Source: Verrucomicrobiaceae bacterium
GTDB lineage: Bacteria > Verrucomicrobiota > Verrucomicrobiia > Verrucomicrobiales > Verrucomicrobiaceae
Assembly: GCA_019694165.1 (NCBI GenBank)
Contig: JAIBCL010000001.1
Coordinates: 434,001-498,000 of the forward strand
DNA: 64,000 nucleotides
Direction of reading: 5' to 3'
Part shown: positions 22,402 through 30,918 of the stretch, piece after piece
Layout: each line of letters starts with the position of its first letter
Position numbering within the stretch: position 1 is the stretch's first letter
Position numbers and translations under genes: made by a program
The notes under the pieces: generated by a model
The model's database searches: none
Seen by the model: the letters and a program-made list of their open reading frames with translations, nothing else
What the model was told of the DNA's origin: nothing

Positions 22402-22781
22402 AGGGCTTGCGCCTGAACCGAAAAGCGAAAGCCCCAAATCCATGATTTGCCCCGCAAGATTCAAGACTCCACAGATGGGTTCAGAAGAAGTCCAATCCGT
22501 GGTCGCCCTGAATCCGTGGGAATTCACTCAGAACCAATTCATGCGCAGGCCCTGAGCGGGCAGACCGTCTGTGGTGAAGAGACTGGCCCGCAGGGCTGGC
22601 GCATGAACCGAAAAGCGAAGGCCCAAAATCCATGATTTGCCCCGCAAGACTCAGGACCCCACAAATGGGTTCAGAAGAAGTCCAATCCGTGGTCGTCCTG
22701 AATCCGTGGGAATTCACTCAGAAACAATTCATGCGCAGGACCTGCGCCGACAGGTCGTCTGTGTTGAAGAGACTGGCCCGC
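22402..22781. repeat. 190-bp imperfect tandem duplication
   Basis: Two copies with a period of exactly 190 bp (for example AACCGAAAAGCGAA at 22416 and 22606; GGTCG followed by CCTGAATCCGTGGG at 22501 and 22691). The repeat carries on its minus strand a decayed 3' end of a sialate-O-acetylesterase-like gene (see the entry at 22718). It is not a CRISPR array or an insertion sequence. Confidence 0.85.
22528..22596 (-). pseudogene. Isolated tail fragment of a sialate O-acetylesterase-like gene
   Basis: Minus-strand translation reads RASLFTTDGLPAQGLRMNWF followed by a stop. This resembles the intact C-terminus ANLFNKDGLPAQPFRTDSW encoded at 28060. No upstream reading frame continues it. A further short echo (AQPFRTDGW) is encoded around 22365-22400. 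These are remnants, not genes. Confidence 0.6.
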
Positions 22782-23162
22782 TGAAAGACATTGCTCCACG
22801 CCATCGAGCGCGATGCGCTGGCCGGTGAGGGCGCATCGGATTGTTCTCGACGACGAGGCCGTTCGTGAAGCCAAACTGCATCCGCGCTGCCTTGCCTGCG
22901 CCGCCGTGCGGAACGTTGCTCCCGAGCAAACCATTCCGGATTACCCTTGCCTTCGATGTGACCTTCCCTGCTACACAAGAAGGTGCCGTGGTTCGGCTCC
23001 GGCGTATTGCCCTTCCCATACGAGGTGAGCGTCTTCCCTCCGCCCAGATGCAGATCGCGGATGGTGATGGTCGCTCTCCGCCGCAAACAGCGACGAGGCG
23101 GGGAGCAGAGACACGAGAAGGAGAAGGTCGCGCAGCAAGACAGGGCTGTGAGTGACTGGTGA
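22718..23162 (-). pseudogene. Decayed secreted protein with a sialate-O-acetylesterase-like tail
   Basis: Read on the minus strand from about 23150, one frame gives a plausible signal peptide (LLRDLLLLVSLLPASSLFAAES). A neighbouring frame then gives TIRDLHLGGGKTLTSYGKGN. The region ends with WSNVFQRASLFNTDDLSAQV and a stop at 22718, similar to WSNAFQWANLFNKDGLPAQ at the end of the intact esterase at 28060-29631. The need to switch frames marks it as broken. Together with the 190-bp duplication it fills the 906 bp between clpC and the island gene at 23163; I see no intact gene there. Confidence 0.5.
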
Positions 23163-26100
23163 TCACCAGTGCTGGGCGGCGGATTCGGCGTCGTGGAGTT
23201 CGGGGAGGCGGCGGCCGTAGTGGTGCTGGCGGATGAGGGTGGCGGCGCGGGTGAGTTCGGCGCGGTCGCGGAAGAGGCGGGCGCGGTGCAGATGGACGTC
23301 GGCGAGGAAGAGCGGCATTGGGCCGCGCTCGGCGATGCGCTGCGCCTCGTCCAGCGCCTGCCGCGCGGCTGCGGCATCGCCGTGGAGGTGATGGTGCAGC
23401 GCGGCGGTGAGGAGGGCGAGGGGAAGCATGTCAGCCGTGCCTGCTTGGCGGAGGCCGTCGAGGGAGGCGGGCAGGTGGGGGTTGGGCGTGGCGGCGGGTG
23501 GCGGGGAGTGGAGCAGTGCGCGGTAGAGGGTGAGTCGGGCGAGGGTGAGGTGATCGAGGGCGATGTCGAGGAGTGGTCCTTGATATTGTGTCATCCACCC
23601 GAGTGTCTGCGTGGCCCGGCGCTCGGCTTCGGCGAGGGCGGTGCTGGGGAGTGTTGTCTCGGGCTTCAGCCCGTCTTCGCTCGGAAGGGTGGACGACTCT
23701 GCAGCGGTGGGTGGGGCGGGGTTTGGCGGGCTAAAGCCCGAGATTACCCCTGCCCATGCAGCGCGCTCGGCGGAGGCGAGGATCAGATCGCAGTAGCAAA
23801 AGCCTCGCAGCGAGTAGAGCAGATCGAACTGGGGCTGAACCATGCGCTGCATGTCCTCGGCCTGCTCGAAGAGCTGGCGGGCCTCATCGCTCTCGCCGCG
23901 CTGGTGGAGGGCATTGGCGGCGGTGGTGCGATCCGCCATTCGACGAAATGAATTGCTGCCGCGATCCGCGAACTCAATGGCCCGACGGGCGTCAGCTTCC
24001 GCCTCTCCCAACCGACCCAACGTCACTTCCAACTCGCTTAGGTTAGTGGCACTCTGCGCCGCGTTCCTCCAATCCTGTTGCTTGATTAGCAATTCCAGTC
24101 CCGCCCGCATCGGCTCCAGCGCTTCGGTGAGGCGACCGAGAGCGCGAAGGCTGAACGCGACTTCATTGAGCAGCCATGCCTGATCGCCTTCACTGAGATT
24201 CGGCGACAGCCGACTCCACGGCACCTCGAAGAAGGCCGCCACCGCGCCCAGGTCCGCGCCGATGGCTCCGAGTTTCTTCGTGCTGTAGTTGCCATCGTCT
24301 CCGGTGCCGCGCAGGATGCGATCGACATAGATTTGATACAACGCCTCATGCTGCCGCTCCGCGAGGCAGCCGTGGACGACGGCTTGATAGAGAGGCTGGA
24401 GACCTTCCAGCGTGTCGGGCCGGTGCGGGGTGTGCTGGCAGAGGTGATCGAAGAGGCGGGAGTGCGCGGCCTGGAAGGCTTGGGGCTGCTGCACGCGGAG
24501 CTGCTGGCCGAAATACTCGCGGACCAACGGATGGGCGTCGATGGATTCCTGATTTTGGATTCCTGATTCATGATTCAATCGCGTGATGAGGCCGGCGGTG
24601 GCGAGTCGGTTGAGGGCGATGGTCCAGTCGCGGTCGGAGACATCGGCGAGGGGTTCGGTGAGGTGCGCGATGACCGGAGGCTGGCGCAGGGCGGTGAGGC
24701 AGTCGGCGGTGGCGGGGCGATTGAAGAGGCCGAGCAGGCGCAGGATGGCGAGCTGGAGCCGGCCTTCGCTGCGCTCGCGCGGGGTGCGCCGGGTGGTCTC
24801 ATCCGAAAGCCAGTGTTCATAGGCAGCGACCACGCCAAAAGCGTTGCCGTAGGGTGAATCGGGATCGTCGCTGGTGACCCACTCGGGATCGGCGTCGGCG
24901 AAGCGGAAGGTGTCGCGCTGCCGGATGTCGCCGATGCCATCGCTGCCGATGAGGGCGAGGTATTTGCCCATGAGTGTGAGGGTGAGCGCGTGGCCCTGCA
25001 CCTCGGTGGTAGCGACGCGCAGCTCGGCATCATCGGCGGCAATGCTGGCCTGGCCCGCGCGCTTGACGCCGTGGTGATGCAGCAGGGCAGCCCCGGCCTC
25101 GGGGCTGAGTTGATCCAGTGCGCAGGTGAGGGCGGTCTTGCGTCCGTCGAGGTCGGTGACGTTCTCGCGCGTGGTGACGAGGCACAGGCCGGCATTCTGC
25201 GCGGCGAGTCCGCTGAGCAACGCGGTGATGGCGGGGTCGGTGAGCTGGCCTGCCATCGGGCCGGGTGGATACTGGAGCGGCTCCAGGCCATCCAACACGA
25301 GAAGTGTTTTGTCTTTTCCCACGAGTCGCGCGAGCCGCTCGCCGCGATCCCACGGGGAGCCGTGAATGGGATCGGGATCGCCGAAGAAGCTGAGTGCCCG
25401 GGCGATGAAAGTGTCTGCAGAGGCGGTGGTCTCGCCCGCGCGCCGGGTGCCCTGACTGTAGAAGGACCAGTAGAAGACGCGCTGCGCTCCGCGCCAGTCC
25501 TTGAACTCCATTTCGGCCATCCAGGCGTTAACGAGGGCGGTCTTCCCCACGCCGCCCCAGGCGCGCACAATGACGATGTGCTGCTGCGCGTCTTGCCACG
25601 CGGTGTCCAGCCGGGCCAGCCAGGGCTCGCGCCCGATCAGCTCGCGCGGGGTGTGCGGCAGACGCGGGATGCAGGTGACGACGGCGGACTCGCCACGCGG
25701 CGGGAGGATGTCATGCAAATCTGCGAGCACGAAGCTGCTGAGCCGCTCCTCGGTGAGGAAGACATCGCGATCAAAACCGAGCGCGCGGATGCGATCGAAG
25801 TGCGCGGCCTGGAGTCGCTTCTGCGCGGCATCGGGCACGAAGCCGGGCTGGCGCGGTGCGCTGGCATCGGGCCGGTAGATGTGCAGGCGGACGTGATGAT
25901 AGATGGCGAGGTAAGCCTCCCACTGCGTGTAGGAGCAGCCGCCGAGCAACTCGCGCGTGAGTCCGGTGTGCGGCGCGAGCGTGGTGAGGAAGTCAGTGTG
26001 CCTCTCCAACAACGCATCCACCGCTGCCGCCGGTGGCACATGCCCGAGCCCGTCGCCAACGAGGTGAATCACGGCATCGCAGCCACGGATGTAGTTGTCG

Positions 26101-27206
26101 AGCTTCTCCAGGGTAGTGGCACCGAGATAGCCGAACTTCTCCTGCGTGGTGACTTCCACTCGACTGCGCTCGAGATCGCGCGCGAGGAGTTCGCGACAGG
26201 AGCGCAATTCATCCGACACCATAGAGAGGAACAGTCGGCGAACTGATTTTCCTGACCGCACCCGTTTTTGACGCTCGACCACCTCAGTAATCTCTCTCTG
26301 GCGATCTTTGACCCGTCCCCACGCGTTTTCGATAAGCAGCGCTGAAAGAACTGAAAATGCCTCGGCTGGGGATTCGGATTCCGTGAGGCTATCCAGGATC
26401 ACCGGCAACTTCTCGCCGAATGTGTAAAAGGAGACATGCGGCACCCTCAGGTTTTCAAGAATTCTGCGAGGATGAACGTCTGCGGGTGCCCAGCTTCGCA
26501 TGAACGGTTCAATAATGTTTTCGATCTTAGCTAGCCACACATCCCCCTCTTCTTTTTCCTCTCGCCCGGCCCATCTTGATAACAAAGGTATAATGATGGG
26601 TTCTAAACGTGGAAATCCAAACTGCTGTCGTGCCAAACTTGCCCTTTCTGCAATGTGTGTGACACCGAGAAGACTCTGCTCGTTTGCAGTGAACACAAGC
26701 ACAAGAATGTCCGGCAAATGGATGGTGCATACGCTTCCTGCATCTGTAACCCCGGTTCTACTGTCGATCAGAACAAAGTCATATGCATCGATCCATGATG
26801 ATCGAAGGCTTTCAAGATACTCTCCTCCACCCAGATCATAATACTCCGACCAACTGAAATCGATGAGACGCTGCTGATATCCCTCTTCATCAATTCCACT
26901 TGGCAGCATGTCGAAAAAGCCATGCGCTCCGAGATCGACCCGAAATGTGTATTCCCGCCACTCTGGGGCAGATGTTGCCTTGTCTCGGGCAACACAGCCG
27001 CCCAGCAAGCCAAAGATTCCGCCTTTATGAATGGGCGGCGTGATCGGATAGGTTGAAAAATACTGCTCGAGTCCGGGTGCTTCCAGATCCCAATCAACGA
27101 CAAGAACGCGAAATCCACAGGCTGTGAGAAGCACAGCTACATTGGACAATGCCATCGTCCGTCCGACGCCGCCTTTGTAAGAGTAGAAGGTGATGATTTT
27201 ACCCAT
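23163..27206 (-). CDS. KGGVGR-motif ATPase, DUF4062, STAND-type NTPase and TPR fusion protein
   Basis: A 1347-aa multidomain protein. Residues 1-320: ParA/MinD-like ATPase, with MGKIITFYSYKGGVGRTMAL carrying the deviant KGGVGR Walker A, then VLVVDWDLEAPGLEQYF. Residues about 322-430: DUF4062 (VRRLFLSMVSDELRSCRELL). Residues about 540-800: NTPase with P-loop RAWGGVGKTAL near 549 and Walker B LLVLDGLEPLQ near 633, of the STAND/NACHT-like class. Residues about 985-1215 and beyond: TPR-like helices. The start at 27206 leaves 13 bp after the TIR stop; a longer start at 27254 would overlap it. The ATPase part is visibly lower in GC than the rest, suggesting fusion of an acquired segment to a resident DUF4062 gene. 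STAND-TPR proteins act as switch-like sensors in conflict systems; pairing with a TIR effector is inferred from adjacency. Confidence 0.8.
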   Translation of the reverse strand: MGKIITFYSYKGGVGRTMALSNVAVLLTACGFRVLVVDWDLEAPGLEQYFSTYPITPPIHKGGIFGLLGGCVARDKATSAPEWREYTFRVDLGAHGFFDMLPSGIDEEGYQQRLIDFSWSEYYDLGGGEYLESLRSSWIDAYDFVLIDSRTGVTDAGSVCTIHLPDILVLVFTANEQSLLGVTHIAERASLARQQFGFPRLEPIIIPLLSRWAGREEKEEGDVWLAKIENIIEPFMRSWAPADVHPRRILENLRVPHVSFYTFGEKLPVILDSLTESESPAEAFSVLSALLIENAWGRVKDRQREITEVVERQKRVRSGKSVRRLFLSMVSDELRSCRELLARDLERSRVEVTTQEKFGYLGATTLEKLDNYIRGCDAVIHLVGDGLGHVPPAAAVDALLERHTDFLTTLAPHTGLTRELLGGCSYTQWEAYLAIYHHVRLHIYRPDASAPRQPGFVPDAAQKRLQAAHFDRIRALGFDRDVFLTEERLSSFVLADLHDILPPRGESAVVTCIPRLPHTPRELIGREPWLARLDTAWQDAQQHIVIVRAWGGVGKTALVNAWMAEMEFKDWRGAQRVFYWSFYSQGTRRAGETTASADTFIARALSFFGDPDPIHGSPWDRGERLARLVGKDKTLLVLDGLEPLQYPPGPMAGQLTDPAITALLSGLAAQNAGLCLVTTRENVTDLDGRKTALTCALDQLSPEAGAALLHHHGVKRAGQASIAADDAELRVATTEVQGHALTLTLMGKYLALIGSDGIGDIRQRDTFRFADADPEWVTSDDPDSPYGNAFGVVAAYEHWLSDETTRRTPRERSEGRLQLAILRLLGLFNRPATADCLTALRQPPVIAHLTEPLADVSDRDWTIALNRLATAGLITRLNHESGIQNQESIDAHPLVREYFGQQLRVQQPQAFQAAHSRLFDHLCQHTPHRPDTLEGLQPLYQAVVHGCLAERQHEALYQIYVDRILRGTGDDGNYSTKKLGAIGADLGAVAAFFEVPWSRLSPNLSEGDQAWLLNEVAFSLRALGRLTEALEPMRAGLELLIKQQDWRNAAQSATNLSELEVTLGRLGEAEADARRAIEFADRGSNSFRRMADRTTAANALHQRGESDEARQLFEQAEDMQRMVQPQFDLLYSLRGFCYCDLILASAERAAWAGVISGFSPPNPAPPTAAESSTLPSEDGLKPETTLPSTALAEAERRATQTLGWMTQYQGPLLDIALDHLTLARLTLYRALLHSPPPAATPNPHLPASLDGLRQAGTADMLPLALLTAALHHHLHGDAAAARQALDEAQRIAERGPMPLFLADVHLHRARLFRDRAELTRAATLIRQHHYGRRLPELHDAESAAQHW
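23656..23747. repeat. REP-like inverted palindrome pair inside the coding sequence
   Basis: Two small palindromes, GTCTCGGGCTTCAGCCCGTC (23656-23675) and GCGGGCTAAAGCCCGAGA (23726-23743), are inverted copies of each other. They lie in frame inside the TPR region, where they encode a proline/serine-rich insert (NPAPPTAAESSTLPSEDGLK). A related motif, GGGGCTTCAGCCCG, is intergenic at about 40062-40075. Confidence 0.6.
26134..26246 (-). repeat. Copy 1 of a 113-bp direct duplication (DUF4062 start, in the fusion gene)
   Basis: It encodes the first 35 or so residues of the DUF4062 domain. It matches 27893-28005 in the same orientation with an offset of 1759 bp, 11 mismatches by hand alignment (about 90 percent). 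The junction falls between the KGGVGR ATPase segment and the DUF4062 segment. Confidence 0.85.
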
Positions 27207-27219
27207 TGGTGAATTTGTG

Positions 27220-27834
27220 CTAGAAGAGCCGAGGGTTGCGAGGCGGTCCGCCACCTTCGTTGTGTTCTTCGAATAGTTTGATGAAGCAATCGCAGGTCAA
27301 CTCCTCCCATTCCTTTTCAAAAGGCGGCGCGCAGGAGATCGCCTTCGCCACTCCCTTTGCGATTGCCTCAATCCTTTGATCGAGAATCTGAGCTTCTTTC
27401 CCTTCCGGGCAGAGGCATTTATATGTTAACCCTTTTACACTCACCGGATGGATCCCACTCAGGAATCGAGGCGAATCGTCACAATCATGGGCAATCACGG
27501 GAACGATGAGCCCTCCCGTCCGTGTTGTTCGCAACCCATACTTTTCTTCTCGTGCCCTCATCATTGAGAACTCGAGCTGACACCATGGGCGCTTTGGATA
27601 AGCCGAAGTGCAAATAGCCAGCAAGGTCCTGGACCTCGCAAGATTCTCGGCCAGCTCCCGAGGCCACCCATCTCCAGGATAGATCGCGTGTTTGGCCAGA
27701 TAGTAAGTAGACTCACGTTCAAGCTCAGTAGCAAGCCAATGGTTGAATCGCTTCAGGAAGTTGACCTCGACCCATTCAACCCAATCGCCCAAATGTGCGA
27801 GGCTGATAAAGACATCGTGTTCGTAGTCAGACAT
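27220..27834 (-). CDS. TIR-domain protein
   Basis: A 204-aa single-domain TIR-like protein (FxsC-like subgroup by eye). It opens MSDYEHDVFISLAHLGDW, then NLARSRTLLAICTSAYPKRPWCQLEFSMM spread over residues 64-91. The W84-C85-x-x-E88 motif places Glu88 at the position of the catalytic glutamate of NAD-cleaving TIR enzymes. No membrane segment is seen. It precedes the KGGVGR fusion gene by 13 bp and lies 15 bp after the stop of a DUF4062 stub, so all three share a transcript. GC content is clearly below the surrounding genes, which fits transfer. NADase activity is inferred. Confidence 0.85.
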   Translation of the reverse strand: MSDYEHDVFISLAHLGDWVEWVEVNFLKRFNHWLATELERESTYYLAKHAIYPGDGWPRELAENLARSRTLLAICTSAYPKRPWCQLEFSMMRAREEKYGLRTTRTGGLIVPVIAHDCDDSPRFLSGIHPVSVKGLTYKCLCPEGKEAQILDQRIEAIAKGVAKAISCAPPFEKEWEELTCDCFIKLFEEHNEGGGPPRNPRLF

Positions 27835-27849
27835 GGTTCAAAAGTAGGT

Positions 27850-28008
27850 TCAAGGCGGGCCAGAATAGACGCAACCAGCTTCTAACAAATCAAACTTCTC
27901 CTGCGTGGTGACCTCGACACGACTGCGCTCGAGATCGCGTGCGAGGAGTTCGCGACAGGAGCGGAACTCGTCCGACACCATGGAGAGGAACAGGCGACGA
28001 TCTGACAT
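27850..28008 (-). pseudogene. Truncated 5' stub of a DUF4062 gene
   Basis: A 52-aa frame starting ATG at 28008 (MSDRRLFLSMVSDEFRSCRE). It matches the DUF4062 start of the big fusion gene for about 38 residues, then ends in unrelated sequence and a stop. It looks like the original 5' end, with start codon, of a DUF4062-NTPase gene cut off from its body by the TIR/KGGVGR segment. It could still be translated as a short peptide and could drive the downstream genes. Confidence 0.7.
27893..28005 (-). repeat. Copy 2 of the 113-bp direct duplication (DUF4062 stub)
   Basis: This is the partner of 26134-26246. The two copies bracket the low-GC TIR/KGGVGR segment exactly. Differences are mostly at third codon positions, so the copies diverged under coding constraint rather than arising very recently. 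Confidence 0.85.
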
Positions 28009-28059
28009 GCGCGGACACTGCGAGGAACGCTCGCGGCGTCAATCACGCAGATGGTCGCT

Positions 28060-29631
28060 TCACCACGAGTCCGTGCGGAACGGCTGCGCGGGCAGGCCGT
28101 CTTTGTTGAAGAGGTTGGCCCACTGGAAGGCGTTGCTCCATCCGTAGCGCACGGCAGCGGGCTGGGGCACGTCTTTGCTGGAGACGATCACCTTGTCGCC
28201 GCTGATCTCGGCGTCGGCCCACACGAACTTCTTGTCCGCACCGGCGATGGAGAAGCCTTGCAGCTTGTCGCCGTTCGCGAAGGCGAGTCCCTTGCCGATG
28301 TGTTTGAAGCTGAGTGTCACCTTGCCGCCGTCGATGCTGTGGCTGGCGAGCTGCGGGCCGAGGTATTCATTGCCCTTCGCATACGCGACAGCCTGTGCGA
28401 CCTGCACGGCACGCGCGCCGTAGCTGGACTTGTTCGGCGGATGGATGCCCTGGCCGAGATCGCTGCTGATGACCATGTGCGTGTTCGGATACTTCATGAT
28501 CTCCTCGAAAGCGACGTGCGAGTATTCGCGGTCCGGCGTGTTCGGAATCGTCTTCGGCAAGGGCTGGAACTTCTCCGCGCCGCGATGGATCGGAGTCGCA
28601 TACTCAAAGGCGCAACCGCCGCCGCTGGGCTTCTCCACATAGAGCCACGGGAAGTCGCCCTGGCCCCAGGCCTTGCGCCAGCCGCCGATGAGCGCGCCCA
28701 TGAGCGTGACTTGATCAACGCCGACGATGTTTGTGCGACTCTCGCCTTGATCCCACAGCACGCCTTTGATCGCATAGCCGACATACGGACGAATGTAGGC
28801 TTCAAACAACTGCCCGACCTTGCCGCCGTTCGTCTCGCCAGGCAGGCCCGGCTTGGCTGGCGCACGAGGCCCGCGCGGCGCTGGCTTGCCTGCCTTCTTC
28901 GCGGCTTCGGCTTCGACCTTCCACTTGGCGAGGTCCTGGTCATACTTCGCTTTGTCTTGCTCGAACTTCGCAAGCAGCGCCGCATGATCATACGTCGGCG
29001 CGAACTTCTTCACCGCCTCGGCGCACGCGGCATCGCTGCGATACATCTCCTCGCTGAGCCAGAAACCCGAAGGCGTGCCACCGACGGCACCGACCATCAG
29101 TCCGACCGGAACATCGATCTCCTTCTGCAATGCGAAGCCAAACGAGAACAGGAGCGCGCTCATCTTTTGATTCGCTTCCGGCGTCGAGGTCTCCCACACC
29201 GCGTTCGCGTCCTTCCGCATCAGACGCAGCAGCGGATACGATTGATCCGCAGCGGCCTTCAAGACGGGATCGTTCGCCACATAAGAAGCGACCGGCATGT
29301 CCATGTTTGACTGGCCGGAGCCGATCCACACATCGCCCACGAGCACGTCGTCGATGGTCTTGTCATTCACCGTCAGCGCTTGAGGCGACGCATTGGTCTT
29401 CAGCGCATCGAGCTGCACACGCCACGCACCTTTGTCATCGGCCTTCGCGGTTTGACTCTGACCGGCAAACTTCACCGTCACGCTCTCGCCCGGTGCCGCC
29501 GTGCCCCAGACGGGCACCTTCATGTCGCGCTGCAAAACCATGTGCGGTGTGAAGACTTTGGACAGCTTCACCTCCGCGTGTGCAGCGGCGGTGAGCGAGA
29601 GGAGGACGGCGAGGAGACGTGTGGCGTTCAT
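28060..29631 (-). CDS. Sialate O-acetylesterase-like SGNH hydrolase
   Basis: A 523-aa secreted enzyme with signal peptide MNATRLLAVLLSLTAAAHA. The N-terminal beta-sandwich (HMVLQRDMKVPVWGTAAPGE) is typical of bacterial sialate O-acetylesterases. The SGNH domain has block I IGSGQSNM with nucleophile Ser108, WDQGES, and a C-terminal SDLGQGIHPPNK providing the Asp/His pair near residues 389-395. A Lys/Ala/Pro-rich insertion (about 230-270) interrupts the domain. It removes O-acetyl groups from sugars, likely on host or algal glycans. It is divergent to the oxidoreductase at 29723 with a 91-bp shared spacer. Degenerate copies of its 3' end lie beyond the TIR island at 22.4-22.8 kb. Confidence 0.9.
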   Translation of the reverse strand: MNATRLLAVLLSLTAAAHAEVKLSKVFTPHMVLQRDMKVPVWGTAAPGESVTVKFAGQSQTAKADDKGAWRVQLDALKTNASPQALTVNDKTIDDVLVGDVWIGSGQSNMDMPVASYVANDPVLKAAADQSYPLLRLMRKDANAVWETSTPEANQKMSALLFSFGFALQKEIDVPVGLMVGAVGGTPSGFWLSEEMYRSDAACAEAVKKFAPTYDHAALLAKFEQDKAKYDQDLAKWKVEAEAAKKAGKPAPRGPRAPAKPGLPGETNGGKVGQLFEAYIRPYVGYAIKGVLWDQGESRTNIVGVDQVTLMGALIGGWRKAWGQGDFPWLYVEKPSGGGCAFEYATPIHRGAEKFQPLPKTIPNTPDREYSHVAFEEIMKYPNTHMVISSDLGQGIHPPNKSSYGARAVQVAQAVAYAKGNEYLGPQLASHSIDGGKVTLSFKHIGKGLAFANGDKLQGFSIAGADKKFVWADAEISGDKVIVSSKDVPQPAAVRYGWSNAFQWANLFNKDGLPAQPFRTDSW

Positions 29632-29722
29632 GCGGACGAGATCAACGCCTGTCGGGCGCTGTTCCTCTCAGCTTCAAATAGGCCGAGAAAAAGACCTTTC
29701 TCCTCCGTCATTTGATTTCACC

Positions 29723-30910
29723 ATGCACAACCGTCGCACACTCCTCCGTCGCGGCAGCGCCGCCGCCGCGCTGTCGATCCTGCCTTCCAGCTTCGCCGCA
29801 GATGCCGTGCGCAAAGCCGCGATCATCGGTCACACGGGCGCGGGCGACTACGGCCACGGCATTCAGCGATTGTTCGTGAATCTGCCGGGGATCCATGTCG
29901 TCGCCATCGCTGATCCAGACGCCACGGGACGCGCGGCGGCAAAGAAGATCGCCGGTGCCGCGCGCGACTACGCCGACTACCGCGAGATGCTGGAGAAGGA
30001 GAAGCCCGAACTCGTCGCCATCGGTCCGCGCTGGTCCGGCGAGCATCATGCGATGTCGATGGCCGCGCTCAATGCAGGCGCGCATCTCTATTTGGAGAAA
30101 CCCTTCACGCGCACGCTCGCGGAGGCGGATGACATTCTCGTCCTGGCGAAAAAGAAGGGCCTGCGCGTGGCCGTGGCGCATGTGACACGTTGCGCGCCCA
30201 CCGTGCTACGGCTGGAGAAGGCACTGCGTGAGGGATTGATTGGCGAGGTGCTCGAGATCAACACCGTGGGCAAGATGGGCTCGCGCGCGGGCGGCCAGGA
30301 CATGATGGTGCTCGGGCTGCACGTTTTTGATCTGGCACGATTGTTCGCAGGCGAGGTGCAGTGGTGCCAGGCGCGCATCCGGCATCAGGGCAAGGCTCCG
30401 ACTCTATCGCTCGCCACCGAGTCGAAGTCCGATCCTGTGGGACCTGTCGTCGGCGATGACATCTTCGCGATGTTTGCGATGGACTCCGGCGTGAACGTCA
30501 CCTTCCGCAGCCGCGTCGGCCTCGAAAAACCCGCCGGTCCCTTCGGCATGGAGATCATCGGCAGCAAAGGCATCGTGCGGCTCAACTCCGGCTTCGAGCC
30601 GACGATTTCACTGCTCGCCTCTCCGAATCGCGAACCAACGACACGCACCGAGAATTGGGTCACCTGGACCGGTGGTGTCGATCCCGCCGACGAAGCGAGC
30701 CTCGACGGCCTCACTGGCTACGACGCCGCGCATCGCCGTGTCGCCCGCGATTGGCTCCAGGCCATTGATGAAAAACGCGAGCCTCTATCCTCCGGCGAAC
30801 GCGCGATGAAGTGCATCGAAATGGCGCACGGCGTGTTTCAAGCCGGACTCGACGGCACTCGCGTGGACTTCCCGCTGAAACGCCGCACGCATCCGTTGAT
30901 CGCCGGGTGA
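29723..30910 (+). CDS. Gfo/Idh/MocA-family oxidoreductase, Tat-type signal
   Basis: A 395-aa protein whose N-terminus MHNRRTLLRRGSAAAALSI looks like a twin-arginine signal, common in exported members of this family in Verrucomicrobia. The Rossmann fold follows (KAAIIGHTGAGDYGHGI), then the conserved EKPFTRTLAEAD with the catalytic-region Lys. The C-terminal domain is the usual beta-sheet (IIGSKGIVRLNS). It probably oxidises or reduces a sugar with NAD(P). Start at 29723 is chosen for the signal; the frame upstream is antisense to the esterase. Confidence 0.9.
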   Translation: MHNRRTLLRRGSAAAALSILPSSFAADAVRKAAIIGHTGAGDYGHGIQRLFVNLPGIHVVAIADPDATGRAAAKKIAGAARDYADYREMLEKEKPELVAIGPRWSGEHHAMSMAALNAGAHLYLEKPFTRTLAEADDILVLAKKKGLRVAVAHVTRCAPTVLRLEKALREGLIGEVLEINTVGKMGSRAGGQDMMVLGLHVFDLARLFAGEVQWCQARIRHQGKAPTLSLATESKSDPVGPVVGDDIFAMFAMDSGVNVTFRSRVGLEKPAGPFGMEIIGSKGIVRLNSGFEPTISLLASPNREPTTRTENWVTWTGGVDPADEASLDGLTGYDAAHRRVARDWLQAIDEKREPLSSGERAMKCIEMAHGVFQAGLDGTRVDFPLKRRTHPLIAG

Positions 30911-30918
30911 ACGCGCAC

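Noticed and set aside
22402-22781. Possible CRISPR array
   Set aside because: Only two units of 190 bp without spacer structure and with pseudogene coding remnants.
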